Assembly: GCA_934373635.1 (NCBI GenBank)
Contig: CAKROZ010000011.1
Span: 1-55,961 of the forward strand
Length of the DNA: 55,961 nt
Source of the DNA: an uncultured Eubacteriales bacterium
GTDB lineage: Bacteria; Bacillota; Clostridia; Oscillospirales; CAG-272
Direction of reading: 5' to 3'
Below are positions 16,790-24,990 of the stretch, in pieces. The notes under the pieces were generated by a model. It searched no databases. It saw nothing but the letters and a program-made list of their open reading frames with translations, and had not been told where the DNA came from. The first letter of the stretch is position 1, and each line of letters starts with the position of its first letter. The position numbers and the translations under genes are program-made.

Positions 16790-17565
16790 CGACCAAGGTC
16801 AGAGGGCTCGTCATTCGCACTGCGGACATTAAGGAAGCGGACCGTCTGATTACCCTCTTCACCGAAGAAGAAGGCGTCATCACCGCCGTCGCGAAGGGCG
16901 CCCGCTCGATGAAAAGCCGTCAGATGGCATCGACCACGCAGTTTTGCTACGGGGAATACGTCCTCTATCAAAAAGGGGATTTCTATTGGGTGAAGGAAGC
17001 CTCCCTCATCGAGAGCTTTTTCGATATCCGAAAGAGCATCGAGGGACTTGCGCTTGCCACGTATTTTTGCGAGGTGCTGACCGACGTCGCCACCGCACAG
17101 CCCGAAGGGGAACTCCTCCGCCTCGCGCTCAATTCGCTTTCCGCAATCGCGGGGGGAAATACCGAGCTCGATAAGATCAAGGGCGTGTTCGAGATCCGCG
17201 CGGCGGCGATCCTCGGCTTTTCTCCCGACATTGTGGAATGTCACCTTTGCGGGGAGCGGGGAGGCGACTTTTTTTTCGACATCATGGGCGGATACGTCAC
17301 CTGCGCCGCCTGTCATGAAAAGAGCGTCGGCTCGCTCGACGCCGCGGAGGACGACGGGCACGAAAGACACATCGTCTGTATTCTCTCCGCAGGGGCAAGA
17401 CAGGCGCTCGCTTATGCCGTCTATTGCCCGATGAACAAGCTCTTTTCCTTCCGCCTGCCGCCCGAGGATCTGCGCCTTTTCTGCCGCGCGGCGGAGGCGT
17501 ATCTTCTGAACCATCTCGAGCGCCCCTTCAAAACCTTGGATTTTTACTATGAAGTAAAGCGCTGA
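16786..17565 (+). CDS. recO: DNA repair protein RecO
   Basis: 259 residues. N-terminal OB fold (VRGLVIRTADIKEADRLITLFT, then GVITAVAKGARS) and a helical domain with a zinc site, CHLCGE and CAACH. RecO anneals single strands coated by SSB and loads RecA with RecR during recombinational repair. Translationally coupled to era by a 4-base overlap. Length and motif order are normal. Confidence 0.95.
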   Translation: MTTKVRGLVIRTADIKEADRLITLFTEEEGVITAVAKGARSMKSRQMASTTQFCYGEYVLYQKGDFYWVKEASLIESFFDIRKSIEGLALATYFCEVLTDVATAQPEGELLRLALNSLSAIAGGNTELDKIKGVFEIRAAAILGFSPDIVECHLCGERGGDFFFDIMGGYVTCAACHEKSVGSLDAAEDDGHERHIVCILSAGARQALAYAVYCPMNKLFSFRLPPEDLRLFCRAAEAYLLNHLERPFKTLDFYYEVKR

Positions 17566-17591
17566 TCCCGAAATTCCGAAAGGAAACCAAC

Positions 17592-19997
17592 ATGAATTTC
17601 CGACAAAAAATGTTAAATACGCTTGAGTACGGAAGGATTACCGAAATGCTCGCCGACTGCGCCGCCACCGAGGGCGCGAAGGCGAAGGCACGGACACTTC
17701 TGCCGAGCGACGATTACGATACCGTTCTGCTCCGTCAGACGCATACCGCGGATGCGAAGCGCCTGATCGCCCACAAGGGCTACCCCTCCTTCCATGCGGA
17801 AGAGTCGGTTCCCGCCGCCGCCGAGCGTGCCTATAAGGGGGCAGTGCTCTCTTCGCGTGAGCTTCTCGATGTTGCCTCTCTTCTTTACAGCACGCGGATG
17901 CTGCTCGATTACATCCGGACGGACAAGCCTTTCGATACCTCGCTCGACGAGATCTTTCGCCGCCTGCTTCCGAACAGGGAGCTTGAGGAAACCATCCGCC
18001 GCTCGATTCTCTCGGAAGATATGATCGCGGATGAGGCGAGTCCCGCCCTCGCGGAGATCCGCCGTAAAATCCGCAATACCAACAACAAGATCAAGGACAC
18101 GCTCCAGAGTTACGTCGGGGGCAACCGCCTGAAATACCTTCAGGAAAACATCGTCACCATGCGAAACGGGCGTTACGTTGTTCCCGTTAAAGCGGAGTAT
18201 CGGAACGAGCTCAAAGGACTTGTTCACGATACTTCCTCCTCGGGCGCGACACTCTTTGTCGAACCGATGAGCGTCGTGGAAGCGAACAATGAGCTCAAAC
18301 GCCTGAACGCCGAGGAAACGCATGAGATCGAGAGGATTCTCTCGGCGCTTTCCGCGTCCTGCGGCGAGTGTTCTTTCGCGCTGACATTGAATTATCATAA
18401 CATCACCGAGCTTGCCTTCACGTTCGCCTGTGCCTCTCTTGCGATCTCGATGAAGGCGGAGATGCCGAAGATTGTCGACCGCCGCGTGCTCGACCTTCGC
18501 CGCGCGCGCCATCCGCTTCTCGACCGTGAGAAGGTCGTGCCGATCGATGTCGCCATCGGGGAGGAGTACGATACCCTTATCATCACGGGACCGAATACGG
18601 GCGGTAAGACCGTCACCATGAAGACCATGGGGCTTCTCACCGTCATGACGCAGGCGGGACTCCAGATCCCCGCCTCGGAGGAATCCACCGTCGGTGTCTT
18701 CGATACGATCCTCGTCGACATCGGCGACGAGCAGAGCATTGAAGAGTCTCTGTCGACATTTTCATCCCATATGGTAACAATTGTTGACATTTTGAAGAGT
18801 GCGACCCCGCGTTCGATGGTTTTATTCGACGAGCTCGGCGCAGGAACCGACCCGATCGAGGGTGCGGCACTCGCTATTGCCGTGCTTGAGAGAACGCAGG
18901 CGCTCGGCGCCCTGTCCGCCGCCACCACGCACTATGCGGAATTGAAGGTCTTTGCCCTCGAGACTCCGAGGGTGCAGAACGCATCCTGCGAGTTTGACGT
19001 GGAGACCCTGAAACCGACCTACCGCCTCGTCGTCGGCACTCCGGGAAAATCGAACGCCTTTGCCATTTCGGAAAAGCTCGGGCTTCCCGCCGACATCATC
19101 GCCCGTGCAAATAAACTCATCGAGCGGGACGATAAGCGCTTTGAGGACGTGATCGAGCGTCTCGATACCGACCGCATCGCGATGGAGCGGGAGAAGGAGA
19201 AGGCGGAAAAGCTTCGCGCCGATTACGAGCGCTTCAAGGAAGAAGCCGAGGCGGATCTGCGCCGTCGCATCGCAAAAAACGAAGAGGAGATCCACCGTCA
19301 GGCGGCAAAGGCAAAGCAGATTCTCGACAGTGCCCGCGCATCGAGTGAGTTTATCTTCCGTCAGCTCGAGGAGCTGCGCAAGCAGGAGGATAAGGAAAAG
19401 CGCAACGCCATGATGGTGTCGGCAAGGGATGAGGTGCGCCGCCGTCTGCGCGAGAGCGAAGAACTCGCCGACGGGCTGAACATCAAGGAGGTCTCTCTCG
19501 AGGACGAGTATCGACTGCCACGCCCCGTGGTCGTCGGCGATCGCGTCTATCTCGTCGATGTCGGGACCGAGGGTGTCGTCACCGCCCCGAAGGATAAGCA
19601 CGGCTTGATCGCCGTCACCGCGGGCATCCTTAAAACCAAGGTCACCGAAGAAAAGCTCCGCCTTATCGACGGCACGCAGACCTTCCGACGGAAGGAAGCC
19701 CCGAAGAAGATAGGCGAAGGAAAGGTGAAAAAGACCGTTTCCTCCACCTTCTCCCCCGAGATCGACGTCCGCGGCATGATCGGGGAGGACGCATGGTTCG
19801 TTATCGATAAATACATTGACGACGCGGTGCTCGCCGGAATGCCGAGCGTGCGCATCATTCACGGAAAAGGAACGGGCGCTCTGCGTGCCGCACTCTGGAA
19901 GTATTTCAAGAGCGACCGACGCATCAAGTCTTACCGCCACGGCGAATACGGAGAAGGGGATGCGGGCGTGACCGTTCTGACCCTGAAGCCCGACTGA
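17592..19997 (+). CDS. mutS2: endonuclease/ATPase MutS2
   Basis: 801 residues. The MutS core lacks the mismatch-reading domain. ATPase: Walker A GPNTGGKTV at about 334-342, Walker B MVLFDELGAGTDPIEG. A coiled-coil, Glu/Lys-rich region spans about 505-625. The KOW-like segment (VVVGDRVYLVDVGTEGVV) follows, then a C-terminal Smr nuclease domain (~725-801) with EIDVRGM and RIIHGKGTGALR. MutS2 suppresses recombination and, in Bacillus subtilis, acts with collided ribosomes; the Smr and KOW parts fit both roles. SD GAAAGGAAA is good. Likely last gene of the yqfC operon. Confidence 0.96.
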   Translation: MNFRQKMLNTLEYGRITEMLADCAATEGAKAKARTLLPSDDYDTVLLRQTHTADAKRLIAHKGYPSFHAEESVPAAAERAYKGAVLSSRELLDVASLLYSTRMLLDYIRTDKPFDTSLDEIFRRLLPNRELEETIRRSILSEDMIADEASPALAEIRRKIRNTNNKIKDTLQSYVGGNRLKYLQENIVTMRNGRYVVPVKAEYRNELKGLVHDTSSSGATLFVEPMSVVEANNELKRLNAEETHEIERILSALSASCGECSFALTLNYHNITELAFTFACASLAISMKAEMPKIVDRRVLDLRRARHPLLDREKVVPIDVAIGEEYDTLIITGPNTGGKTVTMKTMGLLTVMTQAGLQIPASEESTVGVFDTILVDIGDEQSIEESLSTFSSHMVTIVDILKSATPRSMVLFDELGAGTDPIEGAALAIAVLERTQALGALSAATTHYAELKVFALETPRVQNASCEFDVETLKPTYRLVVGTPGKSNAFAISEKLGLPADIIARANKLIERDDKRFEDVIERLDTDRIAMEREKEKAEKLRADYERFKEEAEADLRRRIAKNEEEIHRQAAKAKQILDSARASSEFIFRQLEELRKQEDKEKRNAMMVSARDEVRRRLRESEELADGLNIKEVSLEDEYRLPRPVVVGDRVYLVDVGTEGVVTAPKDKHGLIAVTAGILKTKVTEEKLRLIDGTQTFRRKEAPKKIGEGKVKKTVSSTFSPEIDVRGMIGEDAWFVIDKYIDDAVLAGMPSVRIIHGKGTGALRAALWKYFKSDRRIKSYRHGEYGEGDAGVTVLTLKPD

Positions 19998-20055
19998 CCC
20001 GTAAAAGCACATTCTATAAAAATCTATCCCGAAGAGGACAAAGCGAGGAATCAAT

Positions 20056-21207
20056 ATGAATTTTCAACCGTTAAAGGACTTTTGCGACTTTTATCTTCCG
20101 ATGCTCGGCATTCCGATGTCGGACACCGTGATCTACTGCAATCACGAGGAGATTTTCCGCTACAGCGCGGGATATGACGACCCGTGGCTCCGCATCCCGA
20201 CAAAGCGCGACGCGCTCTACAACCTCTATTCCTGCACGAAAGTCGCGACCGCCGTCGCCGCGACACAGCTTATCGAGCGCGGGGAGCTTCTGCCCTCCGA
20301 CCCGCTCTATGCCTATTTCCCCGAATATAAGGAGATGCAGGTGAAAAAGACGGCGCCCGACGGGAGCGTCACATTGGTTCCCGCGACGAAGCCGATCCTT
20401 GTCGAGCATCTTCTCACCATGACCTCCGGTATGAATTACAACCTCGACACCCCCTCCATCGCGAAGGTGCGCAGAGCGACCAACGGTCTATGCCCGACTC
20501 TCGACATCGTTCGCGCACTCGCGGACGAGCCCCTCGAGTCGGAACCGGGGGAGCATTACCTCTATTCGCTCGGACTCGACGTGGTCGGGGGTCTTGTCGA
20601 GCTTGTCTCGGGGCTTCCCCTCGGCGAATACATGAAGCGCAATATCTTCGATCCCCTCGGCATGACCGAAACGGGCTTTACGATGGACGAGACCATCGTG
20701 CCCCGCATGGCGTCGCAGTATCGATATAACGAAGAGACGGGCGCGCCCGAGAAGATTCCCGTCTCCGAAAACCCCTATCGTTTCGGCAGTGCCTACCAGA
20801 GCGCGGGCGCGGGATTGATCTCCTCGGTGAAGGATCAGATTCTCTTTGCCGACGCGCTTGCCAACATGGGAAAGGGAAAGAGCGGAGAGCGAATCCTTTC
20901 GCCCGCCGGTGTCGACGTTCTGCGCGCCAACCGCTTTGATGAAAGCAAGCTCTCGGAATTCCCGAAATACACCTTCGGCTACGGTTACGGCTACGGCGTG
21001 CGCACGGCGGTCGATCCGAAGACGAAGGGGAATCTCGCTTCCGACGGAGAGTTCGGCTGGGACGGAGCGAGACGTTCGTACATCTCCGCCGACCCCGCGC
21101 GCAAGCTCGCCGTTTTCCACGCGGAGCACATGAATTTTCCGAACGCGGAGTCGGTCATTTTCGCACGCCTTCGCAATGTGATCTACGCGTGCGTGGAGAG
21201 TGATTGA
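20056..21207 (+). CDS. serine hydrolase, beta-lactamase (class C/DD-peptidase) fold
   Basis: 383 residues, no signal peptide, so probably cytoplasmic. Active-site motifs: SCTK at 59-62 (S-x-x-K), and YSLGLDVVGGL as the Tyr motif (Y-S-x). The third (K/H)TG motif is not clear; GWDGARRSY may take its place. Such proteins include esterases, D-amino-acid peptidases and true AmpC enzymes; lack of a secretion signal argues against antibiotic hydrolysis outside the cell. Starts 58 bases after mutS2 with AAGAGGACAAAGCGAGGA ahead. Forms a pair with the next gene, one base away. Substrate unknown. Confidence 0.82.
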   Translation: MNFQPLKDFCDFYLPMLGIPMSDTVIYCNHEEIFRYSAGYDDPWLRIPTKRDALYNLYSCTKVATAVAATQLIERGELLPSDPLYAYFPEYKEMQVKKTAPDGSVTLVPATKPILVEHLLTMTSGMNYNLDTPSIAKVRRATNGLCPTLDIVRALADEPLESEPGEHYLYSLGLDVVGGLVELVSGLPLGEYMKRNIFDPLGMTETGFTMDETIVPRMASQYRYNEETGAPEKIPVSENPYRFGSAYQSAGAGLISSVKDQILFADALANMGKGKSGERILSPAGVDVLRANRFDESKLSEFPKYTFGYGYGYGVRTAVDPKTKGNLASDGEFGWDGARRSYISADPARKLAVFHAEHMNFPNAESVIFARLRNVIYACVESD

Positions 21208-21208
21208 G

Positions 21209-21685
21209 ATGCGGTTTGTAAGGCTCAGAACCACGGTGCCCGCCCGTGAGATGAAGGAGATCCTTTCCGACCCGGAGCGGGTCAACGAAAATGTCCGCTT
21301 CGACGAAAAGAAAGGGACTCCGAAAATGAAGCCGACCTTTCGCGGCGATCGCCTGCGTGTGAAATGCGAAATGATGAACCGCCCGACCAAGGACAACGGC
21401 TTTCTCGTCGGCACCTACTTTACGGGCAAACTCTCCGAGCGGGACGGCGTGACCACCCTTTCGGGCATCATCGTGACCGAGCCGATCTTTCATTTGATCT
21501 TCTTTGCGCTTTTCGTCTATTTTGTCATTCTTTGCTTTTTGGTCGGCGGCTTTTCCGTCGTCCCGATCTGCCTTTGCGTTTTCGTTTTCGTGATGTTTTG
21601 GAAGGAGTACCAAAAGCAGGGGATCATCGAACGCTATCTCGCCCGTGCGTTCCGCCGCGCGGAAGATCCCGCTTTCCGAAAGTAA
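21209..21685 (+). CDS. hypothetical protein with two membrane helices
   Basis: 158 residues, not recognised. Residues ~1-80 are polar with beta character (RLRTTVPAREMKEIL, then FRGDRLRVKCEMMNR and YFTGKLSERDGVTTLSG). Two adjacent hydrophobic helices follow at about 92-132, and a basic tail ends the protein. This hairpin anchor with a cytoplasmic domain resembles small YcxB- or PH-like membrane proteins. GGAG at 21195-21199 favours ATG 21209 over GTG 21200. It is one base after the hydrolase stop, so the two are likely co-translated. Confidence 0.65.
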   Translation: MRFVRLRTTVPAREMKEILSDPERVNENVRFDEKKGTPKMKPTFRGDRLRVKCEMMNRPTKDNGFLVGTYFTGKLSERDGVTTLSGIIVTEPIFHLIFFALFVYFVILCFLVGGFSVVPICLCVFVFVMFWKEYQKQGIIERYLARAFRRAEDPAFRK

Positions 21686-21749
21686 GGCGGGGAACAGCTC
21701 GGAATCCGAATGAATTCGGGTTGACGCACGCTCTTCGTTTTCAAAAATT

Positions 21750-21797
21750 AAAAATCGCTCTCGAATGTAAAGTTACACATTCGAGAGCGATTTTTTT
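21750..21797. terminator. bidirectional terminator
   Basis: Near-perfect stem of about 19 bp: arms AAAAATCGCTCTCGAATGT and its complement, with a short loop and T7 on the plus side. Between the convergent 21209 gene and the MFS gene. Confidence 0.9.
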
Positions 21798-21815
21798 ATA
21801 TGAGAAAGCGGGAGA

Positions 21816-23087
21816 TTACTCTGGCATCCGATCCGAGGAAAGGTCGGGCATGGGCTCCTGTTTTCTTAGTCTGCGGATCAGGAAGAAGGTCGCGATCAAC
21901 GCGACGAAGGGGAAGATTGCGGAAAACAACATTCCCGCTTTCAGTCCGGCCTCCACCGGGTCGTCGGCAAGGAAGGCGGCAAGACCCGAGAGCGCTCCGT
22001 CGGAGATCGCCTCGGAGACAAAGCCCACGACATCGGGACCGACGGTACAGCCGATGTCTCCCGCGAAGGCAAAGAGCGCGAACATGAGCGTTCCGCCGCA
22101 GGGAAGATGCTTCGCTCCGAGACTGTAAGTGCCGGGCCAGAGCAGGGCGACCGAAAGTCCCGTCAGCGCGCAGGCGGCAAGCGAAAGCGCGGGCGAAGGT
22201 GCGAAGACCACGAGCAGATAGGCGAACAGGCAGAGCACAAAGGACGCGAAAATCCAACGCTCAAGCCGCATTTTTTTGCCGAAAATTCCGTAGAGAAGCC
22301 GTCCCGCGCCCATCAGAAGGGCGAAGCAGCAGGGACCGAGCAGGTCGCCGACCGTCTTCGAGACGTGAAGTCCCTGTTCGGCGAAAAAGGATGCCCATTG
22401 TGACATGGCGAGCTCCGAGGCACCCGCCGCGATCATGATAATCATCATGAGAAGGAAGGTCGGCTCCCGTAGCAGGCGGCGTCCCGCCGAGTGTCCCTCC
22501 TCCTTCGGCAGGGTGGCGATCGGCACTTTCAGACAAAGAAGCATGGCAAAGAAGGGAACGATTGCCCAGAGCATCGGGAGAATGTACCACTTTGAAAAAC
22601 CGAAGAAGACGAAATAGAGCGTGGAAAAAAGAATCACGCCCGCCTGCCCCCAACAGTAGAAAGAATGGAGAATGCTCATGGCAGAGGCTTTTTCATCTCC
22701 CGGGATAGCTTCGACAATCGGGCTGACGACAACCTCGATGAGTCCGCCGCCGATGGACGAGAGCGCGGTCGCAATCAGCAGAGCGACGAATTTGTTTGCC
22801 ATCAGGAGCGGAAGCGTTCCGAGCGCGATCAGCCCCGCGACGGTCATGGCTTCCGCAAGTGTCACGCTCGCGCGGTAGCCGATGCGATCGATAAAGAGCG
22901 TGCTGGACAGATCAATGACGATCTGCAAGGCGAAATTGACGGTAATCAGAAGACTGATCTCGGCAAAGCTGACGCCGAGCGTGTCACGGAAGGTGACGAA
23001 CAGCAGGGGAGAGAGGTTGTTGACGATCGCCTGTACGATATAAGATAAATAAGAGGCGATCAGGGTGTGTTTGTAGGTGAATTTCAT
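21816..23087 (-). CDS. major facilitator superfamily transporter
   Basis: 423 residues with about twelve hydrophobic helices in two halves. The loop after helix 2 has DRIGYRASV, the MFS motif-A position. General plan and GGGLIEVVVSPIVEAIP resemble the fucose-permease/Bsc6-type sugar transporters common in clostridia; substrate is not predictable. Start ATG 23087 with GGATCC-type SD (AAAGGAT). It stands alone, its promoter region carrying a large inverted repeat and a 40-bp repeat array. A terminator at 21750-21797 ends the transcript. Confidence 0.85.
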   Translation of the reverse strand: MKFTYKHTLIASYLSYIVQAIVNNLSPLLFVTFRDTLGVSFAEISLLITVNFALQIVIDLSSTLFIDRIGYRASVTLAEAMTVAGLIALGTLPLLMANKFVALLIATALSSIGGGLIEVVVSPIVEAIPGDEKASAMSILHSFYCWGQAGVILFSTLYFVFFGFSKWYILPMLWAIVPFFAMLLCLKVPIATLPKEEGHSAGRRLLREPTFLLMMIIMIAAGASELAMSQWASFFAEQGLHVSKTVGDLLGPCCFALLMGAGRLLYGIFGKKMRLERWIFASFVLCLFAYLLVVFAPSPALSLAACALTGLSVALLWPGTYSLGAKHLPCGGTLMFALFAFAGDIGCTVGPDVVGFVSEAISDGALSGLAAFLADDPVEAGLKAGMLFSAIFPFVALIATFFLIRRLRKQEPMPDLSSDRMPE

Positions 23088-23116
23088 AATAGGATCCTTT
23101 TTCGGAGATTACTAAC

Positions 23117-23146
23117 AGTATATGAAGAAGGGAAAATCGGCGGCAA
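23117..23146 (-). promoter_or_regulatory. possible promoter for the MFS gene
   Basis: Minus strand: TTGCCG (23141-23146), 18-base spacer, TATACT (23117-23122), 30 bases before the start. Good -10, poor -35. Confidence 0.4.
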
Positions 23147-23157
23147 CCGTAAAAGGG

Positions 23158-23224
23158 GCCCCGCGCGAAGTCCCGGGAAATTCAGGGGTCGGAAAATGCC
23201 CGGCAAGAAAACCATCGCGCGGGC
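23158..23224. repeat. long inverted repeat upstream of the MFS promoter
   Basis: GCCCCGCGCGA (about 23158-23169) and TCGCGCGGGC (23215-23224) are near-complementary, and an inner CCCGGG/CCCGG pair extends the structure. No T-run follows. It could be an operator-like or hairpin element; it belongs to no gene. Confidence 0.45.
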
Positions 23225-23260
23225 AAAAGATTAAAAACAGGAAGAGCCGTGGAAAGGCTA

Positions 23261-23437
23261 CGCGAAATCGGAGCAAAGCACAGCATGTGTCTATGGCAGC
23301 CGTGGAACCGGAGCACAGCAAAGCACTTGCCTATGGCAGACGCGAAATCGGAGCAAAGCACAGCATGTGTCTATGGCAACCGTGGAACCGGAGCACAGCA
23401 AAGCGCGTGGCTATGGCAGACGCGAAAACGGTGCAAA
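23261..23437. repeat. non-coding 40-bp tandem repeat array, alternating A/B units
   Basis: Units start at 23261, 23301, 23341 and 23381, with a decayed fifth at 23421. Units 1 and 3 are near-identical (CGCGAAATCGGAGCAAAG...), units 2 and 4 are near-identical (CGTGGAACCGGAGCACAG...), and all end in CTATGGCA(G/A). A and B are related, so the array grew by doubling an 80-bp pair. Period 40 breaks any reading frame, so it is not protein-coding. It fills the gap between the rpsR terminator and the MFS promoter. A small palindrome TTGCCGCACGCGGCAA follows at 23438-23453. Confidence 0.85.
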
Positions 23438-23482
23438 TTGCCGCACGCGGCAAAGGGCATCCGCATTTTTCGATAGACAAGG

Positions 23483-23513
23483 AAAAGGCAACCGCAAAAA
23501 CGGTTGCCTTTTC
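23483..23513 (-). terminator. terminator of rpsF-ssb-rpsR
   Basis: Stem AAAAGGCAACCG with CGGTTGCCTTTT, 6-base loop, T-run on the minus side, 19 bases after the rpsR stop. Confidence 0.85.
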
Positions 23514-23531
23514 GATGGTTTCCAAATCGTA

Positions 23532-23783
23532 TCAGTTGGATACGTAGGGAAGCAGTGCCATCTGACGCGCTCTCTTGATCGCGGTGGTGAGCTGTCTCTG
23601 ATGAAGAGCGCAGGTGCCGCAAACGCGTCTCGGAAGGATCTTCGCTCTTTCGGAAATGAATTTCCGAAGTTTGGCAACATCCTTGTAATCGATCTCGTTC
23701 ACCTTGTCCTGGCAGAAGAGGCATACTTTCTTTCTTCTGTGCATCGGACGGAAGGAGGAACGGGGTGCATCGTTTCTTTCCAT
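23532..23783 (-). CDS. rpsR: 30S ribosomal protein S18
   Basis: 83 residues. Core RRKKVCLFC, then IDYKDVAKLRKFISERAKILPRR and the ending TAIKRARQMALLPY are diagnostic. CLFC and CGTC form a four-Cys set, so this is the zinc-binding (C+) form. S18 binds 16S rRNA as a heterodimer with S6, encoded two genes upstream. Confidence 0.98.
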   Translation of the reverse strand: MERNDAPRSSFRPMHRRKKVCLFCQDKVNEIDYKDVAKLRKFISERAKILPRRVCGTCALHQRQLTTAIKRARQMALLPYVSN

Positions 23784-23871
23784 GTCGGTAAAAACCTTTC
23801 CGGCTCACCGTATCGAATACCTTCGCGCGTCGTGAGCCTGACGCACGAGGGGAAAGAGCACTTTCTTCGAA

Positions 23872-24345
23872 TCAGAAGGGAAGGCTCTCGTCACCCGGGA
23901 TCTCTTCGAAATTGGAGCCCTGCGTGTTGTTGAAGGCGGGCGCACCGTACGCACTCGGCGTATAGGCTGCGCTCTGCTGAGCCTCGTGAGGAGCGGGAGC
24001 AGCGCCGTTTTGTCCGGCGGACGGTGCGACGAAGGTCGCCTCGTCGGCGACGACTTCCACCGTGTATCTCTTCTGCCCCTGGTTGTCGGTCCAGCTCCGT
24101 GTCTGAAGCTGACCGCAAATGAGGATCGGATTCCCCTTCTTGAAGAAGCGGCAGACAAATTCCGCCGTCTGTCTCCACGTGACAATATCAAAGAAATCCA
24201 CCGTCGGTTGACCCTGATCCGCCTTGGTGTAGCGACGATTGACTGCGATACGGAAATTGCATACCGAGATCGCGGAAGACGTCTGCTTCAGCTCGGGGTC
24301 GGATACCATATTGCCAACCAAGATAACTTTGTTAAAACTTGCCAT
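23872..24345 (-). CDS. ssb: single-stranded DNA-binding protein
   Basis: 157 residues. OB fold at ~1-105: SFNKVILVGNMVSDPELK, then FRIAVNRRY and DIVTWRQTAEF. A Gln/Ala/Pro-rich linker follows, then an acidic tip GDESLPF that docks RecO, RecA partners and other repair proteins. The ATG at 24345 is preferred over an in-frame TTG two codons earlier; AAGGAT precedes it. Sits between rpsF and rpsR as in most Bacillota. Confidence 0.97.
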   Translation of the reverse strand: MASFNKVILVGNMVSDPELKQTSSAISVCNFRIAVNRRYTKADQGQPTVDFFDIVTWRQTAEFVCRFFKKGNPILICGQLQTRSWTDNQGQKRYTVEVVADEATFVAPSAGQNGAAPAPHEAQQSAAYTPSAYGAPAFNNTQGSNFEEIPGDESLPF

Positions 24346-24413
24346 AATCAAACGATCCTTTCTTTCCGTCGTATGCGCCGATATCAGCCGTTACGGCGGT
24401 GTCGGTCGCTGCT

Positions 24414-24785
24414 TTACGCCTCGGTCGTTTCTGCGACTTCGACGGTTTCTTCGGCTTTCGCTTCGGGCTTTCTCGCCTTGGCTCTTGCCTTCTTCTCGAT
24501 CTTGACGGTCGTCATGTAGCGGATCACGTTTTCGTTGATCTCAAGCAGACGCTCAAGCTCGAGGGGGAAGGTCGGTTCGCTCTTGAAATTCACGAGAACG
24601 TAATAAGCCTCGTTGATATAGTTGATCGTGTAAGCAAGCTTTCTCTTGCCCCATTCGTCAACCGCAACGTCGCTCGCGTTCTCCCGAATCAGAGAAACGA
24701 ACTTTTCTTCCACTGCCTTTGCTTCCTCTTCGGCAAGATTGCCGTTGATGGCAAAGAGAGTCTCGTAAGAAGAAATTTTTCCCAT
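24414..24785 (-). CDS. rpsF: 30S ribosomal protein S6
   Basis: 123 residues. YETLFAINGNL, then WGKRKLAYTINYINEAYYVLVNF and LERLLEINENVIRYMT are typical. An Ala/Glu/Lys tail of ~25 residues extends past the fold. First gene of rpsF-ssb-rpsR; SD AAGGAGGT is perfect. Confidence 0.98.
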   Translation of the reverse strand: MGKISSYETLFAINGNLAEEEAKAVEEKFVSLIRENASDVAVDEWGKRKLAYTINYINEAYYVLVNFKSEPTFPLELERLLEINENVIRYMTTVKIEKKARAKARKPEAKAEETVEVAETTEA

Positions 24786-24813
24786 CGTTTTTTACCTCCT
24801 TCTGGTCATTAAG

Positions 24814-24828
24814 GCCGCCTCGGGCGGC
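24814..24828 (-). promoter_or_regulatory. possible S6:S18 autoregulatory hairpin in rpsF leader
   Basis: The ~70-base leader has a GC-rich hairpin (GCCGCC-loop-GGCGGC) about 15 bases before the SD. Leaders of rpsF operons often bind the S6:S18 dimer through a hairpin with a CCG bulge that mimics 16S rRNA. The bulge cannot be confirmed by eye. Confidence 0.35.
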
Positions 24829-24860
24829 AAGGAGACGGGCACAATACCCGAATCGGCAAT

Positions 24861-24889
24861 ATTTTATCATATTTAAAACAGCTTGTCAA
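24861..24889 (-). promoter_or_regulatory. sigma-A-type promoter for rpsF-ssb-rpsR
   Basis: Minus strand: TTGACA (24884-24889), 17-base spacer, TAAAAT (24861-24866). Confidence 0.8.
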
Positions 24890-24932
24890 CCCCTTTTCGG
24901 AAAATAATTGCCCAAAAATATCAAAAAAAGGA

Positions 24933-24961
24933 TTGTATTTGCACGTATTTTATAGTATAAT
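24933..24961 (+). promoter_or_regulatory. sigma-A-type promoter for the 24991 gene
   Basis: TTGTAT (24933-24938), 17-base spacer, TATAAT (24956-24961). Confidence 0.65.
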
Positions 24962-24990
24962 GAAAAGGAAAAAGAAAGGAGGTGTGCACG

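Noticed and set aside
23261..23437. CRISPR array
   Set aside because: Units abut without unique spacers and no cas gene is present.
23122..23547. 141-codon plus-strand ORF across the 40-bp repeats
   Set aside because: Repeat period is not a multiple of three, so the units are read in shifting frames; no SD and it runs through the rpsR terminator.
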